Of a stretch of DNA of 64,000 bases, positions 16,838 to 26,083 are shown in pieces; within the stretch, counting starts at the first letter, position 1; each line of letters begins with the position of its first letter. Source of the stretch: JBAZTO01 sp041661865 (GTDB lineage Bacteria; Planctomycetota; Phycisphaerae; SM23-33); the NCBI GenBank assembly GCA_041661865.1, contig JBAZTO010000012.1, forward strand, positions 6,084 through 70,083, read 5' to 3'. Position numbers and translations under genes: made by a program. Under the pieces are notes generated by a model that saw only the letters and a program-made list of their open reading frames with translations, had not been told where the DNA came from and searched no databases.

Positions 16838-18004
16838 ATGTCCGGCCGCGCGGTCAACCGCTTCGAGCAGGCCTTCGCCGAGTGGATCGGTTCGGCGCGG
16901 GCGTTTGCTTTCTGGAAAGGCCGCGTGGGGCTGTACGCGATCCTTCGCAGCCTGGGCGTGGGGGCCGGGGATGAGGTGATCCTGCCCGGCTACACCTGCG
17001 TGATGGACGTCAATCCCATCAAGTATGTCGGCGCCCGCCCGGTCTACGTGGACATCGAGCCGGTCACCTGCAACATGGACGTTCGCCTGCTGGAGGCCAA
17101 GATCACCCCGCGGACGAAGGTCATTCTCGCCCAGCACACCTACGGATTTCCCTGCGAGATGGACGCCCTGATGGAGATCGCCAACCGCCGCGGGATTCCC
17201 GTCGTGGAGGACTGTTGCCTGGCCCTGGGCTCGACCTACAAGGGGCAGCGGTGCGGAACATTCGGCGTGGCGGCCTACTGGTCCTTTCAGTGGAACAAGC
17301 CTTTCACGACCGGCATCGGCGGCATGGTGACCACGAGCGACTCGGGCCTGGCTGGGAAGATCGAGGCGCTGCGTCAGCGCGAGTTGCGCCAGCCCTCGCC
17401 CAAGGCCGCCACGATGCTCTCGCTCCAGCGACTGGTGTATCGCACGATGATCTTTCCACGGACGACGGCCCTGGCGACGCGGGCCTTCCGCTGGCTGACG
17501 CAGAAGGGGCTGGTGGTAGGTTCCTCCGCCGGATCGGAATTCCAGCCGACGATGGCCGAGGACTTCTTCACCGGCATGAGCGCCGGCCAGGCCCGCGCGG
17601 GGCTGCGGCAGATTCGGAAGATCGAGGGCAATCTCGCCCATCGCCGCCGGATGCGGACCGTGTACGATTCTCTCCTGCGGAATGCCAGCTGGCCCGTGCC
17701 GGAGATTCCCGCGCACATGGACCCGGTGCTTGTGCGCTATCCGGTTCGCGTGTCGGACAAGGCCCTCGCGGTGGCGGAAGCGCCTGGCCAGGCCATCGAA
17801 CTGGGCACCTGGTTTGAGTGCCCGCTGCACCCCATCGAGACGCCCATGCACCTCTACGATTACACCGCCGGCCTGTGCCCGGTGGCTGAGCAGGCCAGCC
17901 GCGAAGTGGTTAACCTGCCGACCCACCCGCGCGCGAGCGAAGCCACGGCACGCCAAGGGGTTGAATTCCTCAAGAGCATCGGCCCGGCCGCCGCGCCGGT
18001 CTAA
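16838..18004 (+). CDS. DegT-family aminotransferase (second copy, diverged)
   Basis: A 388-residue DegT-type protein with PLP Lys in FQWNKPFTTGIGG, Asp in VEDCCLALG, and the segment AFWKGRVGLYAIL replacing the usual SGT loop. It differs strongly from its neighbour and probably acts on another sugar. A C-terminal insertion (about 205-250) sets it apart from the classical family. The ATG lies one base after the preceding stop, with GGGAG upstream. Its TAA overlaps the stop of the convergent phosphoglycosyl transferase by two bases, so there is no room for a separate terminator. Confidence 0.9.
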   Translation: MSGRAVNRFEQAFAEWIGSARAFAFWKGRVGLYAILRSLGVGAGDEVILPGYTCVMDVNPIKYVGARPVYVDIEPVTCNMDVRLLEAKITPRTKVILAQHTYGFPCEMDALMEIANRRGIPVVEDCCLALGSTYKGQRCGTFGVAAYWSFQWNKPFTTGIGGMVTTSDSGLAGKIEALRQRELRQPSPKAATMLSLQRLVYRTMIFPRTTALATRAFRWLTQKGLVVGSSAGSEFQPTMAEDFFTGMSAGQARAGLRQIRKIEGNLAHRRRMRTVYDSLLRNASWPVPEIPAHMDPVLVRYPVRVSDKALAVAEAPGQAIELGTWFECPLHPIETPMHLYDYTAGLCPVAEQASREVVNLPTHPRASEATARQGVEFLKSIGPAAAPV

Positions 18005-18600
18005 TGCGAAATCCGCAGCAATGTCTTGATGATCAGCGAGACGTCAAACAGCAGTGATTGCCTGCCGATGTACTCCAGATTCAGCGTGAGCTTGTCGGGC
18101 ATGACCTGCTCGATGTAGGCCTTTTCCCAGTCGTCCCCGGCCTGGGCGAGGATCTCGCTCTCGCGATGGTACTTGATCGAGGCCAGGTCGGTGATGCCGG
18201 GCTTGACCGAGAGCACCTGCCGCTGCTGGTCGTTGTACATCGCGACGTACTTGGGCACCTCCGGCCGCGGCCCGACGAAACTCATGGTGCCCAGCAGGAC
18301 ATTGAGCAGTTGGGGCAGCTCGTCGAGCTTGCTCTTGCGAAGAAACTGGCCGATGCGCGTGATGCGCGGGTCGCGCCCGACGGTGATCTGGGCGCCGATC
18401 CTGTCGGCGTTGACGACCATCGTGCGGAACTTGAAGATCTTGAACTCCCTGCCGTCCTTGCCGACGCGGACCTGCTTGTAGAGCACCGGCCCGTGATCGG
18501 TGAGCTTGATGATGATCGAGACGGCCAGCATGGGCAGGCCCAGGATCGTCAGGCCCAGGAGGCTGAAAAAGATGTCGAAGGCGCGTTTGGCCAAGGTCAC
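18001..18600 (-). CDS. Phosphoglycosyl transferase (undecaprenyl-phosphate sugar-1-phosphate transferase, PglC-like)
   Basis: A 199-residue protein with one N-terminal membrane or re-entrant helix (about 7-35) and the bacterial sugar transferase core: KFRTM, KLDELPQLLNVL, MSFVGPRPE and PGIT. Such enzymes start lipid-linked glycan assembly by moving a sugar phosphate onto undecaprenyl phosphate at the inner face of the cytoplasmic membrane. The length fits the small monotopic class without the WbaP N-terminal half. The GTG start overlaps the TGA of the upstream ATP-grasp gene (GTGA), indicating coupling. Confidence 0.93.
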   Translation of the reverse strand: MTLAKRAFDIFFSLLGLTILGLPMLAVSIIIKLTDHGPVLYKQVRVGKDGREFKIFKFRTMVVNADRIGAQITVGRDPRITRIGQFLRKSKLDELPQLLNVLLGTMSFVGPRPEVPKYVAMYNDQQRQVLSVKPGITDLASIKYHRESEILAQAGDDWEKAYIEQVMPDKLTLNLEYIGRQSLLFDVSLIIKTLLRISH

Positions 18601-19790
18601 TCCACGATGATTTCGATGGCGTCGCGGGCGGCCTCGGCGCGGGCGATGGCCTCGGCGGCATCGTCGCCCTCGGCGATCACGTGTCCGACGCGAGTGAGGC
18701 TGGAGGTGATCTCCGGTACGGTGTCGCCGACGGCTACCTCTACATCCACGATCTTTACGCCGGGCATCTGTCGGGCGCGGTCGAGGCCCTTGATTCCTAT
18801 CACGCGGCCGGGGGTGGGCGTGAGGTAGCGAATGGACGAGCCTTGCATCGCATGGCGAGGCGTCAGGTCGGGCTCGCGTCCCAGCGCCAGGCTGATAGCC
18901 CCGGCGACCATGTCGATCCCCGTCGATCGCGGGACTAACTCCGTGGTGATGAAGTCACCACCCAGGCGGGCGCCGATTTCCATGATATAGGGCCCGCGAG
19001 GCGAGAGTTTGATCTCGGCGTGCGAGGCGGCCCAGTCGATGCCAAGGGCTTTCACGCCGGCGATGGCGGCGGCCTCCACCGCCTGGCGGTCTTTGGGCGA
19101 CAGCCGCGTGGGCTGGCTGTGGCCGGTTTCCACGAAGGAGGGCGAGCCGGTGGTGACCTTGTCCGTTACGGTCAGCACGCGAGGCTGGCCATTCCAGGTC
19201 AGGATCTCCACGCTGAACTCGGGCCCCTCGACAAATTCCTCGATGACGGCTGAGGCGTCGCGGCTTTCCTTGACGGCCCGGGCAAAGGCGGCCAGGAATG
19301 CGTCTTTGCCCTCGCTGTCCGAGAGGCGCGTCACGCCGCGGCTGCCGCTGTTGCGGGAGGGTTTGATGATGAGCGGATAGCCCACCGCCTGCCGAGCGGC
19401 GAGGGCCTCTTCTTCAGTGGCGGCGCCGATAGACCGGGGTGACGGAGCCCCGCCGGCCTCGAAGGCTCGACGCATCTTCTCCTTGTTCGTGGCACGGACA
19501 GCGGTGGCCGAGTCGATGCCGTGCAGGTGCAGCTCCTCATTGATTCGGCCCATGGCAAACATTGACACTTCCGAGCAGATATGGATTACGCCGTCGATCT
19601 TCTCTTTGCGTGCGACGGCCAGGCAGGCGTCGGGGTCGAGAATGTTGATGACGTGGGAGGCATCGGCCAGGGCCAGGCCCGGGGCGTGGTCGGTGCCGTC
19701 AGCGGCCACCACGCGCAGGCCCATCACCTTGGCCGTGGTGATCGCCGGCAGTTGCAGGGGGCCGGCAGCTAGGACCAACAATGTCGGCAT
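18597..19790 (-). CDS. ATP-grasp domain protein, carbamoyl-phosphate-synthase-like
   Basis: A 397-residue ATP-grasp ligase. An N-terminal Rossmann-like preATP-grasp segment (LVLAAGPLQLPAI) is followed by the ATP-binding lobe (YPLIIKPSRNSGSRGV, VIEEFVEGPEFSVEI) and the Mg-binding end (HAEIKLSPRGPYIMEIGARLGGDF). Related proteins ligate a carboxylate to an amine. Next to sugar aminotransferases it may attach an amino acid to an amino sugar of the glycan; this is inference. The start is ATG 19790. A palindrome-rich interval of about 170 bases separates it from the next upstream gene. Confidence 0.88.
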   Translation of the reverse strand: MPTLLVLAAGPLQLPAITTAKVMGLRVVAADGTDHAPGLALADASHVINILDPDACLAVARKEKIDGVIHICSEVSMFAMGRINEELHLHGIDSATAVRATNKEKMRRAFEAGGAPSPRSIGAATEEEALAARQAVGYPLIIKPSRNSGSRGVTRLSDSEGKDAFLAAFARAVKESRDASAVIEEFVEGPEFSVEILTWNGQPRVLTVTDKVTTGSPSFVETGHSQPTRLSPKDRQAVEAAAIAGVKALGIDWAASHAEIKLSPRGPYIMEIGARLGGDFITTELVPRSTGIDMVAGAISLALGREPDLTPRHAMQGSSIRYLTPTPGRVIGIKGLDRARQMPGVKIVDVEVAVGDTVPEITSSLTRVGHVIAEGDDAAEAIARAEAARDAIEIIVE

Positions 19791-19957
19791 ATGGAGCCTT
19801 CCATCAAACGGATCTGGCAGGCGCTCGGAGCGCTCCGCGCTTCCTCGCCCGTGGCGTGGCCAGCGGCGAACGACCGCTGACAATACGCTTCGGCGAAAAC
19901 CTGACTCTAGTATAACCGCTCCCGGCCCGGCGCGAAGAGGCGACTGAAGCCTTGATC
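19791..19957. other. Intergenic spacer with GCGCTCGGAGCGCTCC palindrome
   Basis: A non-coding gap in the leftward glycan gene series. On the minus strand it carries a possible -10 box TATACT (about 19910-19915) without a clear -35 partner, and a GC-rich palindrome near 19828-19843. Either could serve an internal promoter or attenuation. Confidence 0.3.
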
Positions 19958-20647
19958 TCAGCCGTCGAGACTGTCCAGTTCTTTCATGGAAATCCCCTCC
20001 AGATATCGCGCCAGAACTCGTCGCGGCAGCGACGGCCCGCGCAGCACGTACACCGGCGTCATCAGGACGATGAGCAGGTCCAGCCGGGCGTCCTGGCGAT
20101 CGACGTAGCGCTTGTCGAGCTTATACAGGCTCTCGTTGCTGATCTGTCTGCCGCCGACCACGGAGGCCAGTCCGGTAATGCCGGGCCGAACCTTCAACCG
20201 CTCGTAGGCAAGTCCCGTGTAGTGCTTCTCATACCAGGGCTGGCCGGCGCGGGGGCCGACAAAGGACATGTCTCCCTTGACGACGTTGATCAGTTGGGGC
20301 AACTCGTCGATCCGCAAGGCCCGCATCGGCCCGCCAATGACGGTCAGACGCGGATCCCTCTTGGCGACGATCAATTTGCCCTCGGAGGTCAACAGGGGGG
20401 GGGCGCCCACCTTCATCGAGCGGAACTTGAACATCCGGTAGACCTCGCCGCCCAGGCCGAAGCGGTTGTCGAGATAAAAAACAGGCCCGCGGCTTGTGAT
20501 GGCCACCAGCAGCGAGAGCAGCAGCAGGATCGGCGAGATTACGATCAGCAGGGCCGAGGCCAGGACCAACTCGATCAGTCGCTTGATGGGACGTGGCGGG
20601 GCGAGCACAACCTCTCTTCCCAGCGGAGTAACGCAGGTTCTTGCCAT
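19958..20647 (-). CDS. Second phosphoglycosyl transferase (sugar transferase)
   Basis: 229 residues with a single N-terminal hydrophobic helix (about 25-50) and core motifs KFRSMKVG, RIDELPQLINVVKGDMSFVGPRAG and RPGITGLASV. It belongs to the same family as the protein at 18001 but is clearly diverged, so the locus holds two initiating transferases, possibly for two glycans or with different sugar specificity. It is preceded by a GT4 gene five bases upstream in the same direction. Confidence 0.92.
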   Translation of the reverse strand: MARTCVTPLGREVVLAPPRPIKRLIELVLASALLIVISPILLLLSLLVAITSRGPVFYLDNRFGLGGEVYRMFKFRSMKVGAPPLLTSEGKLIVAKRDPRLTVIGGPMRALRIDELPQLINVVKGDMSFVGPRAGQPWYEKHYTGLAYERLKVRPGITGLASVVGGRQISNESLYKLDKRYVDRQDARLDLLIVLMTPVYVLRGPSLPRRVLARYLEGISMKELDSLDG

Positions 20648-20652
20648 AGGAT

Positions 20653-21870
20653 CTAAAGCCTCTCCATCAACTTCATGAAATCACCGACCGCCGCTTGCCT
20701 GGAATAGTGCCGCAGGAAATACTCCCGGGCAGCCAGGCCGTACCGCGTGGCCAGACCCGGGGCCATCATCTTTTGAATAGTCTCCGCCATAGCTTCGGCA
20801 TCCTGCGCCGGGGCCACCCTGCCGCAATTGCCCTGCCGGATGCACTCGGCGGTATCGCTGTTATCGTCCACGCTGGCCACGACGGCGCGTCCAGCCGCGA
20901 GATACCCCAGGACCTTGCTCGGCAGGCTGTTGCGGGAGGCGCCCGGCCGGAGCGTCACAACCCCGATGTCGGCGGATGAGAGTACCTCGCCCAGGCGTTC
21001 CTGCGGCTGGAAGGGCAGGAATAACGTGTTGGTCAGGCCCAGTTCCTCGCATCGCCGAAGGGTCTGATCCTTGGCCACGCCCTCGCCGACAAACAGAAAG
21101 AGTAGGTTGGGCACGTCGCGCAACTTGGCTGCCACCTCGGCCATCATCGCTGCCCCGCTGACATGGCCCATGGTTCCGGCATAAAGCACGATGAACTTGT
21201 CGAGGGCGATCCCATGCTCGCGCCGCCAAGGGTTGTCCCTGTCGAGGGGTCTGACCTTCGCGGCGTCGATCCAGAACGGGATAATCGGGATCTTCTCCCT
21301 TGGGATTCCCCGCGCCACCAGGGCCTCCTGAATGCCGGGGCCCAAGGTGGGTATGGAGTGCGCCCGGCGGCAGACCCACGTGTCCAGCCCGCGGAAGAAA
21401 CGATAGGCCAGTCCGCGCCGAACCACACCGACCTCCGCGGCTGCCTCGGGATAGAGATCGTATATCCCGTAAAGGAATGTCATGCCTTTGAGTCGGCAAG
21501 CCAGCCAGGTCATCACCGGCCCGGCCAGTGGAGTTGTATGGGAATAGACGACATCGAACTTGCGACTGATCAGGATGTTGAGGAAGGAGGACATGGCGAA
21601 GGCGGCAAACCACAGCACGCGCGACACGAAGGACGACCGTCTCGGCAGCGTGTGCCAGACCCGAAGCACCCGGTAGCCGCCTTCCTGCTGCAGGGAGCGG
21701 AATCGCCTCCGCCAGCCGGGGAATAGCTTCCCTTGGGGGTAATTGGGCCAACCAGTCAAGACCGTCACATCGTGCCCGGCGGCGGCGAGGTCCTCGGCCA
21801 ACTCGCGCGTCATCACACCGGCCGGCGCGACCTCCGGAGGGTAGACATAACATATCAGAAGCACTCTCAC
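20653..21870 (-). CDS. Glycosyltransferase family 4 (WbuB-like)
   Basis: A 405-residue retaining glycosyltransferase with GT-B fold. The N-terminal acceptor domain starts LLICYVYPPEVAPAG and the C-terminal donor domain has VLYAGTMGHVSGA, LFVGEG and the EX7E-like region ASRNSLPSKVLGYLAAGRAVV. The wording fits the WbuB/WcaI group, which adds the second sugar to lipid-linked intermediates. I use GTG 21870 because AAGGA lies about seven bases upstream and the family starts at this point. It sits directly before the phosphoglycosyl transferase, in a leftward operon with the epimerase. Confidence 0.91.
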   Translation of the reverse strand: MRVLLICYVYPPEVAPAGVMTRELAEDLAAAGHDVTVLTGWPNYPQGKLFPGWRRRFRSLQQEGGYRVLRVWHTLPRRSSFVSRVLWFAAFAMSSFLNILISRKFDVVYSHTTPLAGPVMTWLACRLKGMTFLYGIYDLYPEAAAEVGVVRRGLAYRFFRGLDTWVCRRAHSIPTLGPGIQEALVARGIPREKIPIIPFWIDAAKVRPLDRDNPWRREHGIALDKFIVLYAGTMGHVSGAAMMAEVAAKLRDVPNLLFLFVGEGVAKDQTLRRCEELGLTNTLFLPFQPQERLGEVLSSADIGVVTLRPGASRNSLPSKVLGYLAAGRAVVASVDDNSDTAECIRQGNCGRVAPAQDAEAMAETIQKMMAPGLATRYGLAAREYFLRHYSRQAAVGDFMKLMERL

Positions 21871-21961
21871 GCGTAATCCTTCCCGACAGGCCGGGCCTTG
21901 ATTCGGCGGGTGTCTCAGTCCCCACCCCGGCCGCACGCCACCATCATCAGGAGCGAAGGTT

Positions 21962-22957
21962 CTATGACTTGTGTTCCCGTCCGATCAAGTGCGCAAAACG
22001 TTTGCCTTGCATCTCGATCTTGTAGTCTTCGAGCATCTTGATGTAGGGATAACGGATCTGGTACCCCAGGTCGCGCTTGGCCTTGGAGATGTCATACAAG
22101 TACGTATGGACGCCGTTTGGTTTGTCGGGCCTGTAGATGATCTTTGAGGGGTGGTCCTTCGGGGAAAATACCTCTACGACGCCCTTGACCTCGTCTTCCA
22201 GGGTGGTGCGGATGCCGCTGGCGATATTGTAAAGCCCCTGGGCCTTGTCGCTGTCAGCGGCGCCGATGAACGCGCCGACGACATCCTTGACGTAGACCAG
22301 ATCCCGGCCTTTCTTGGCATCGCCCCAGACCTCAATGGGTTCGCCGGCCTGGGCCTTCTCGATGAAGATTTTGAACCCCGTGACCACGCGCTTGCCGTCG
22401 ATATAGATTTCTGTGTGTGGGCCGAAGCCATAGACCGCCGGCAGGCGGAACGTAATGCCTCCCAAGCCGAACTCCTGGTGGTAGTGTTCCACCAGTTGTT
22501 GTCCGGCGATCTTGGTGATGATGTAGACGGCGTGGTCGCCTTTGTAGTTGATCTGGATCGGATCGTCTTCGCGGATAGCCCGGCCACAGTCCCACAGGCC
22601 CGCCACATCCGAATGCGAGCTGGCGTTGATCAGTTTGCGCACGCCGGCGCGCCGGCAATACTCCAGCACGTTGAGCGTGCCGGTGGTGTTAATGTCGATA
22701 TAGTTCTGGGGATTGTAGTCGGTGACATTGGCCGGGAGCAGGGCTCCCAGCAGGATGACCACGTCGGCCTTGGCGGGAAGTTTCTGGAAATCCGCGGGGT
22801 TGGCCAGGTTGAGGGCAGCAAAGCCGACGCCTTTGGAACGGTAATAATCGGCCGTCCGATCTGTCGTGCCCGTGGCAAAAACGGCTCGTTTTTGGGCCAC
22901 CAACTCGTCCACCAGATAGCTGCCGATAAATCCTGAGGCACCAATGACGACGATCAT
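21962..22957 (-). CDS. NAD-dependent sugar-nucleotide epimerase/dehydratase (extended SDR)
   Basis: A 331-residue extended short-chain dehydrogenase: NAD-binding GASGFIG at residues 6-12, Ser-containing INASSHSD, and the catalytic YxxxK as YIITK near 145. It probably epimerises or dehydrates a nucleotide sugar for the locus. The substrate-binding part is diverged, so no specific activity can be named. The start ATG has an AAGGAG ribosome site at eight bases. It is the first gene of a leftward operon (epimerase, GT4, transferase, ATP-grasp, transferase). Confidence 0.88.
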   Translation of the reverse strand: MIVVIGASGFIGSYLVDELVAQKRAVFATGTTDRTADYYRSKGVGFAALNLANPADFQKLPAKADVVILLGALLPANVTDYNPQNYIDINTTGTLNVLEYCRRAGVRKLINASSHSDVAGLWDCGRAIREDDPIQINYKGDHAVYIITKIAGQQLVEHYHQEFGLGGITFRLPAVYGFGPHTEIYIDGKRVVTGFKIFIEKAQAGEPIEVWGDAKKGRDLVYVKDVVGAFIGAADSDKAQGLYNIASGIRTTLEDEVKGVVEVFSPKDHPSKIIYRPDKPNGVHTYLYDISKAKRDLGYQIRYPYIKMLEDYKIEMQGKRFAHLIGREHKS

Positions 22958-22987
22958 TGCCGGTCTCCTTACTCTACAAGTGCTTCG

Positions 22988-22993
22988 ATTATA
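22988..22993 (-). promoter_or_regulatory. Candidate -10 box of the leftward epimerase operon
   Basis: On the minus strand TATAAT lies 30 bases before the epimerase start. No good TTGACA-like box is at the expected distance, so this may be an activator-dependent promoter. Confidence 0.4.
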
Positions 22994-23250
22994 TCGGATT
23001 GTGCGTTCTAGCCGGGGGAGAAAAACTGAACGATTTCACGTTGGGTTCATCAAGATCGTCGTGTAATCACTTGATAAAAACCGTGTTCCAGCACCCTCAC
23101 CAGAAAGGCTAAACTACTGTGGCGTGGTCGTCGTGACCCAAGGACTGCCTCCACGACCCGCCGGCTGTCTGGCGAGCCCGTCTTGGAACCACTCGCACGT
23201 TGGCACCTGCTGGAAACTTACGCACAATAGTTGCCACTATCGGGCCTTCT

Positions 23251-23286
23251 GCGTCTATTGACGCCTCAGCCCATCGGCCTTATCAT
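23251..23286 (+). promoter_or_regulatory. Promoter P2 with palindromic operator over the -35 box
   Basis: TTGACG (23258-23263), 17 bases, TATCAT (23281-23286), reading into the UDP-glucose dehydrogenase gene 50 bases on. The inverted repeat GCGTC-N4-GACGC (23251-23264) overlaps the -35 box exactly as in P1 at 15537. The similarity extends through the spacer (GGCCTTATCAT in both). Confidence 0.7.
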
Positions 23287-23335
23287 CAAGGTTCACATTT
23301 CCAGGATGAACTAACCGAAAGGCACAGGGAACGTC

Positions 23336-24637
23336 ATGAACGTCGCCGTAATGGGCACGGGATATGTTGGGTTGGTCGTCGGCGTGTGCTTCAGCGACAC
23401 GGGCCAGTTTGTCACCTGTGTGGACAAGGATCCCAAGATCGTCGATTCGCTCCAGAAGGCGGTGCCGACGATCTACGAGCCCGGGTTGCAGGAGTTGCTC
23501 GAGCGCAACGTCCGCGCCAAGCGGCTGAGCTTTACGACCGACCGTGTGGCGGCGATCCAGGCGGCCCGCATCATCTTCGTGGCCGTGGGCACGCCGCCCA
23601 TGGCCGACGGTTCGGCGGACCTCTCGGCCGTGCTGGAGGTGGCCCATGAAGTCGCCCGCCACGCCCAGGAGCCCAAGATCGTCGTCATGAAGAGTACCGT
23701 GCCACCGGGAACGCACAAGCTGGTGTCGGACATCTTCGCCGCCGAGGCCCAGGTCGGCATCGACTACGTTTCCAATCCCGAGTTCCTCAAGGAAGGCAAC
23801 GCCATCGATGACTTCACCAAGCCTGACCGCGTGATTATCGGCGCCGAGAACGCCCAGGCCGCCAAGACGGTCGCGCATCTTTACAGCCCGTACATGCGGC
23901 AGACCGAGCGAATCATCATCACCGACCCCGCGACGGCCGAGCTGGCCAAGTACGCGGCCAACACCATGTTGGCCATGCGCATCTCGTTCATGAACGAAAT
24001 GGCTCGGCTTTGCGATCGGACCGGCGCAAACGTTGAGACGGTCCGGCGCTGCCTGGGGTCGGACCGGCGAATCGGACCGGCGTTCCTGTTCCCGGGTTTG
24101 GGCTACGGCGGCTCGTGCTTCCCCAAGGACGTGCAGGCGATGGCGCACCTGGGCGAGAAACTGGGCTGTCCCGTGCATCTGGCCGTGGCCACCCACGCCG
24201 TCAACCAGTCGCAGCCGCAATATTTTGAGCAGATGGTCCAACGGCGGTTCGGCTCCAACCTCAAGAACAAGCGGATCTGCGTTTGGGGCCTGGCGTACAA
24301 GGCCCGCACCGATGACGTCCGCATGAGTCCAGCCCTGGAGGTCGTGCGATGGCTGGTGGCCCAGGGCGCCTCGGTGGCCGTGCATGACCCGCAGGCCATG
24401 CCCAAGGCCCGGGCGGCCCTGGCCGACGGCGTCACGTACTTCGACGACATGTACGGAGCCCTGGAGGAATCCGACGCCGTCTTCGTGCTGACGGACTGGC
24501 AGGAATTCCGCAACCCCGACCTGGAAGAGATGAAGCGGCGGATGCGAGGTCTCACGATCTTCGACGGCCGAAATCTGTACAATCCGGCGGACGTCCGTGC
24601 AGCCGGGTTCAACTACTTCAGCGTCGGGCGGCCATGA
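23336..24637 (+). CDS. ugd: UDP-glucose 6-dehydrogenase
   Basis: A 433-residue UDP-glucose/GDP-mannose dehydrogenase family enzyme that oxidises UDP-glucose to UDP-glucuronate with two NAD. It has the N-terminal NAD site GTGYVGLV (residues 7-14), VGTPP and STVPPGT loops, the central helix with KYAANTMLAMRISFMNE, the catalytic Cys in GYGGSCFPKD, and the C-terminal UDP-binding domain with GLAYKARTDDVRMSP. All expected residues are present and the length is normal. GDP-mannose as substrate is not fully excluded, but the wording favours UDP-glucose. Promoter P2 lies directly upstream. Confidence 0.95.
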   Translation: MNVAVMGTGYVGLVVGVCFSDTGQFVTCVDKDPKIVDSLQKAVPTIYEPGLQELLERNVRAKRLSFTTDRVAAIQAARIIFVAVGTPPMADGSADLSAVLEVAHEVARHAQEPKIVVMKSTVPPGTHKLVSDIFAAEAQVGIDYVSNPEFLKEGNAIDDFTKPDRVIIGAENAQAAKTVAHLYSPYMRQTERIIITDPATAELAKYAANTMLAMRISFMNEMARLCDRTGANVETVRRCLGSDRRIGPAFLFPGLGYGGSCFPKDVQAMAHLGEKLGCPVHLAVATHAVNQSQPQYFEQMVQRRFGSNLKNKRICVWGLAYKARTDDVRMSPALEVVRWLVAQGASVAVHDPQAMPKARAALADGVTYFDDMYGALEESDAVFVLTDWQEFRNPDLEEMKRRMRGLTIFDGRNLYNPADVRAAGFNYFSVGRP

Positions 24638-24729
24638 TCGCTGAAGGCGGCCTGAGCCGTCGCCGCGACGCCTGCTGCGCAAATGTCGCGCCTATCCCTC
24701 GCGCAAGAGGGTGAAGAGTGGAGTAATCC

Positions 24730-25998
24730 GTGGACAAAGAGAAAGACAGGGCTCTTGGCAGGAAGCGCGTGGCGATCGTATACCATTTCTTCGCCCATTA
24801 TCGTGAGCCTATAGCCAAGGTTCTGTGTGCACAGTTGCCGCCTGAACCCGAGTACGTTCTCGTTTCGGACACGAAGGCGGTTGGAGGGAAAATCAAGCCG
24901 ATTGATCCCCATCTGGCGGAGATACCGGTGGAGGCGGGGGGGCTGCGATGGCGGTTTATCCATAATTTTCGAGCAAAAGGCTTCTACTGGCAAACCGGCT
25001 TAATCGGTTTGGCGATGTCCAGGAAGTTCGATGTGATCATTTACCTGGGAGTGGCGCAGTTCCTTTCGACGTGGCCATCGGCCATACTGGCTCGGCTTTG
25101 CGGCAAGCGCGTCCTGATGTGGTCCCACGGTTTCTACGGGAACGAAGGCCGCGTCAAGGCGTGGGTTCGCAAAGCCTTCTATGGGTTGGCGCATGGGATG
25201 CTCTTGTACGGCAACTGGTCGCGTCAGATCATGGTCCGCAAAGGGTTCCGGCCCGACAGGCTCTATGTCATCTTCAATTCACTCGACTATCATGCTCAGT
25301 GCGAAATACGACGGCGGACTGACGATTCGGCGTTGCAACAGTTGAGACAGAACCTCTTTTCCCAACCGGATCTGCCTGTCCTGGTAATCACCGGGCGGTT
25401 GACTCCGCAGAAAAGCCTCGGCATGCTCCTGGACGCGGCAAGCATCCTTGAGCAGCGCGGCGTGAAGGTGAATCTGCTGTTCATTGGCGACGGTCCCGAA
25501 GCCGACGCCCTGAAGGCTCGCGCCAAGCAGGCCAATAGAGCCGACCAAACAATTTTCTACGGGCCCTGTTATGACGAGGAAACGCTTGGCCCGCTCATCA
25601 TGGCAAGCGATATCTGCGTGGTGCCGGGGGCAGTTGGGCTGACGGCGATGCATGCGATGGTGTATGGAACGCCAGTCATCACCCACAACGAACCTGTATG
25701 GCAAATGCCTGAGTTCGAGGCGATCGTGGCGGGCAAGACAGGCGATTTCTTCCGAAGAGGCGATGTTGAGGATCTCGCCACGACAATACAGTCATGGTTA
25801 TCTCATTCCGCGCGAGTGGGACGGCAGCAGGTCCGGGCCGATTGCGTTGATATCCTTGCGAAGTACTATAACCCGGACTTCCAAGCCAGGATTATCAATG
25901 AAGCCGTCAAAGAAACTCCGGCAGATGCCTTGCCCCTGGGCGAAGAGGAGTTCCAGGAATCCATGCGACGATTGGCCATGCACGAAGCCAGGAAATGA
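24730..25998 (+). CDS. Glycosyltransferase family 4
   Basis: 422 residues, GT-B fold. The donor half has VITGRLTPQKSLGMLLDAA and LFIGDGPEA, and near residue 300 VVPGAVGLTAMHAMVYGTPVI, the region with the conserved acidic EX7E position here altered to GLTAMHAM. The acceptor half begins VAIVYHFFAHYREP. Start is GTG with GGAG six bases upstream. It lies between the dehydrogenase and an acyltransferase, all rightward, so it is probably in the P2 transcript. Donor and acceptor are unknown. Confidence 0.88.
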   Translation: MDKEKDRALGRKRVAIVYHFFAHYREPIAKVLCAQLPPEPEYVLVSDTKAVGGKIKPIDPHLAEIPVEAGGLRWRFIHNFRAKGFYWQTGLIGLAMSRKFDVIIYLGVAQFLSTWPSAILARLCGKRVLMWSHGFYGNEGRVKAWVRKAFYGLAHGMLLYGNWSRQIMVRKGFRPDRLYVIFNSLDYHAQCEIRRRTDDSALQQLRQNLFSQPDLPVLVITGRLTPQKSLGMLLDAASILEQRGVKVNLLFIGDGPEADALKARAKQANRADQTIFYGPCYDEETLGPLIMASDICVVPGAVGLTAMHAMVYGTPVITHNEPVWQMPEFEAIVAGKTGDFFRRGDVEDLATTIQSWLSHSARVGRQQVRADCVDILAKYYNPDFQARIINEAVKETPADALPLGEEEFQESMRRLAMHEARK

Positions 25999-26083
25999 GA
26001 AGACTCCAGCGGTATCCGTCCACATCTGCGTAGGCTGTGGACAAGACATCAACTGATTTGTGCAACCCTTGAGGCAATTGCTG

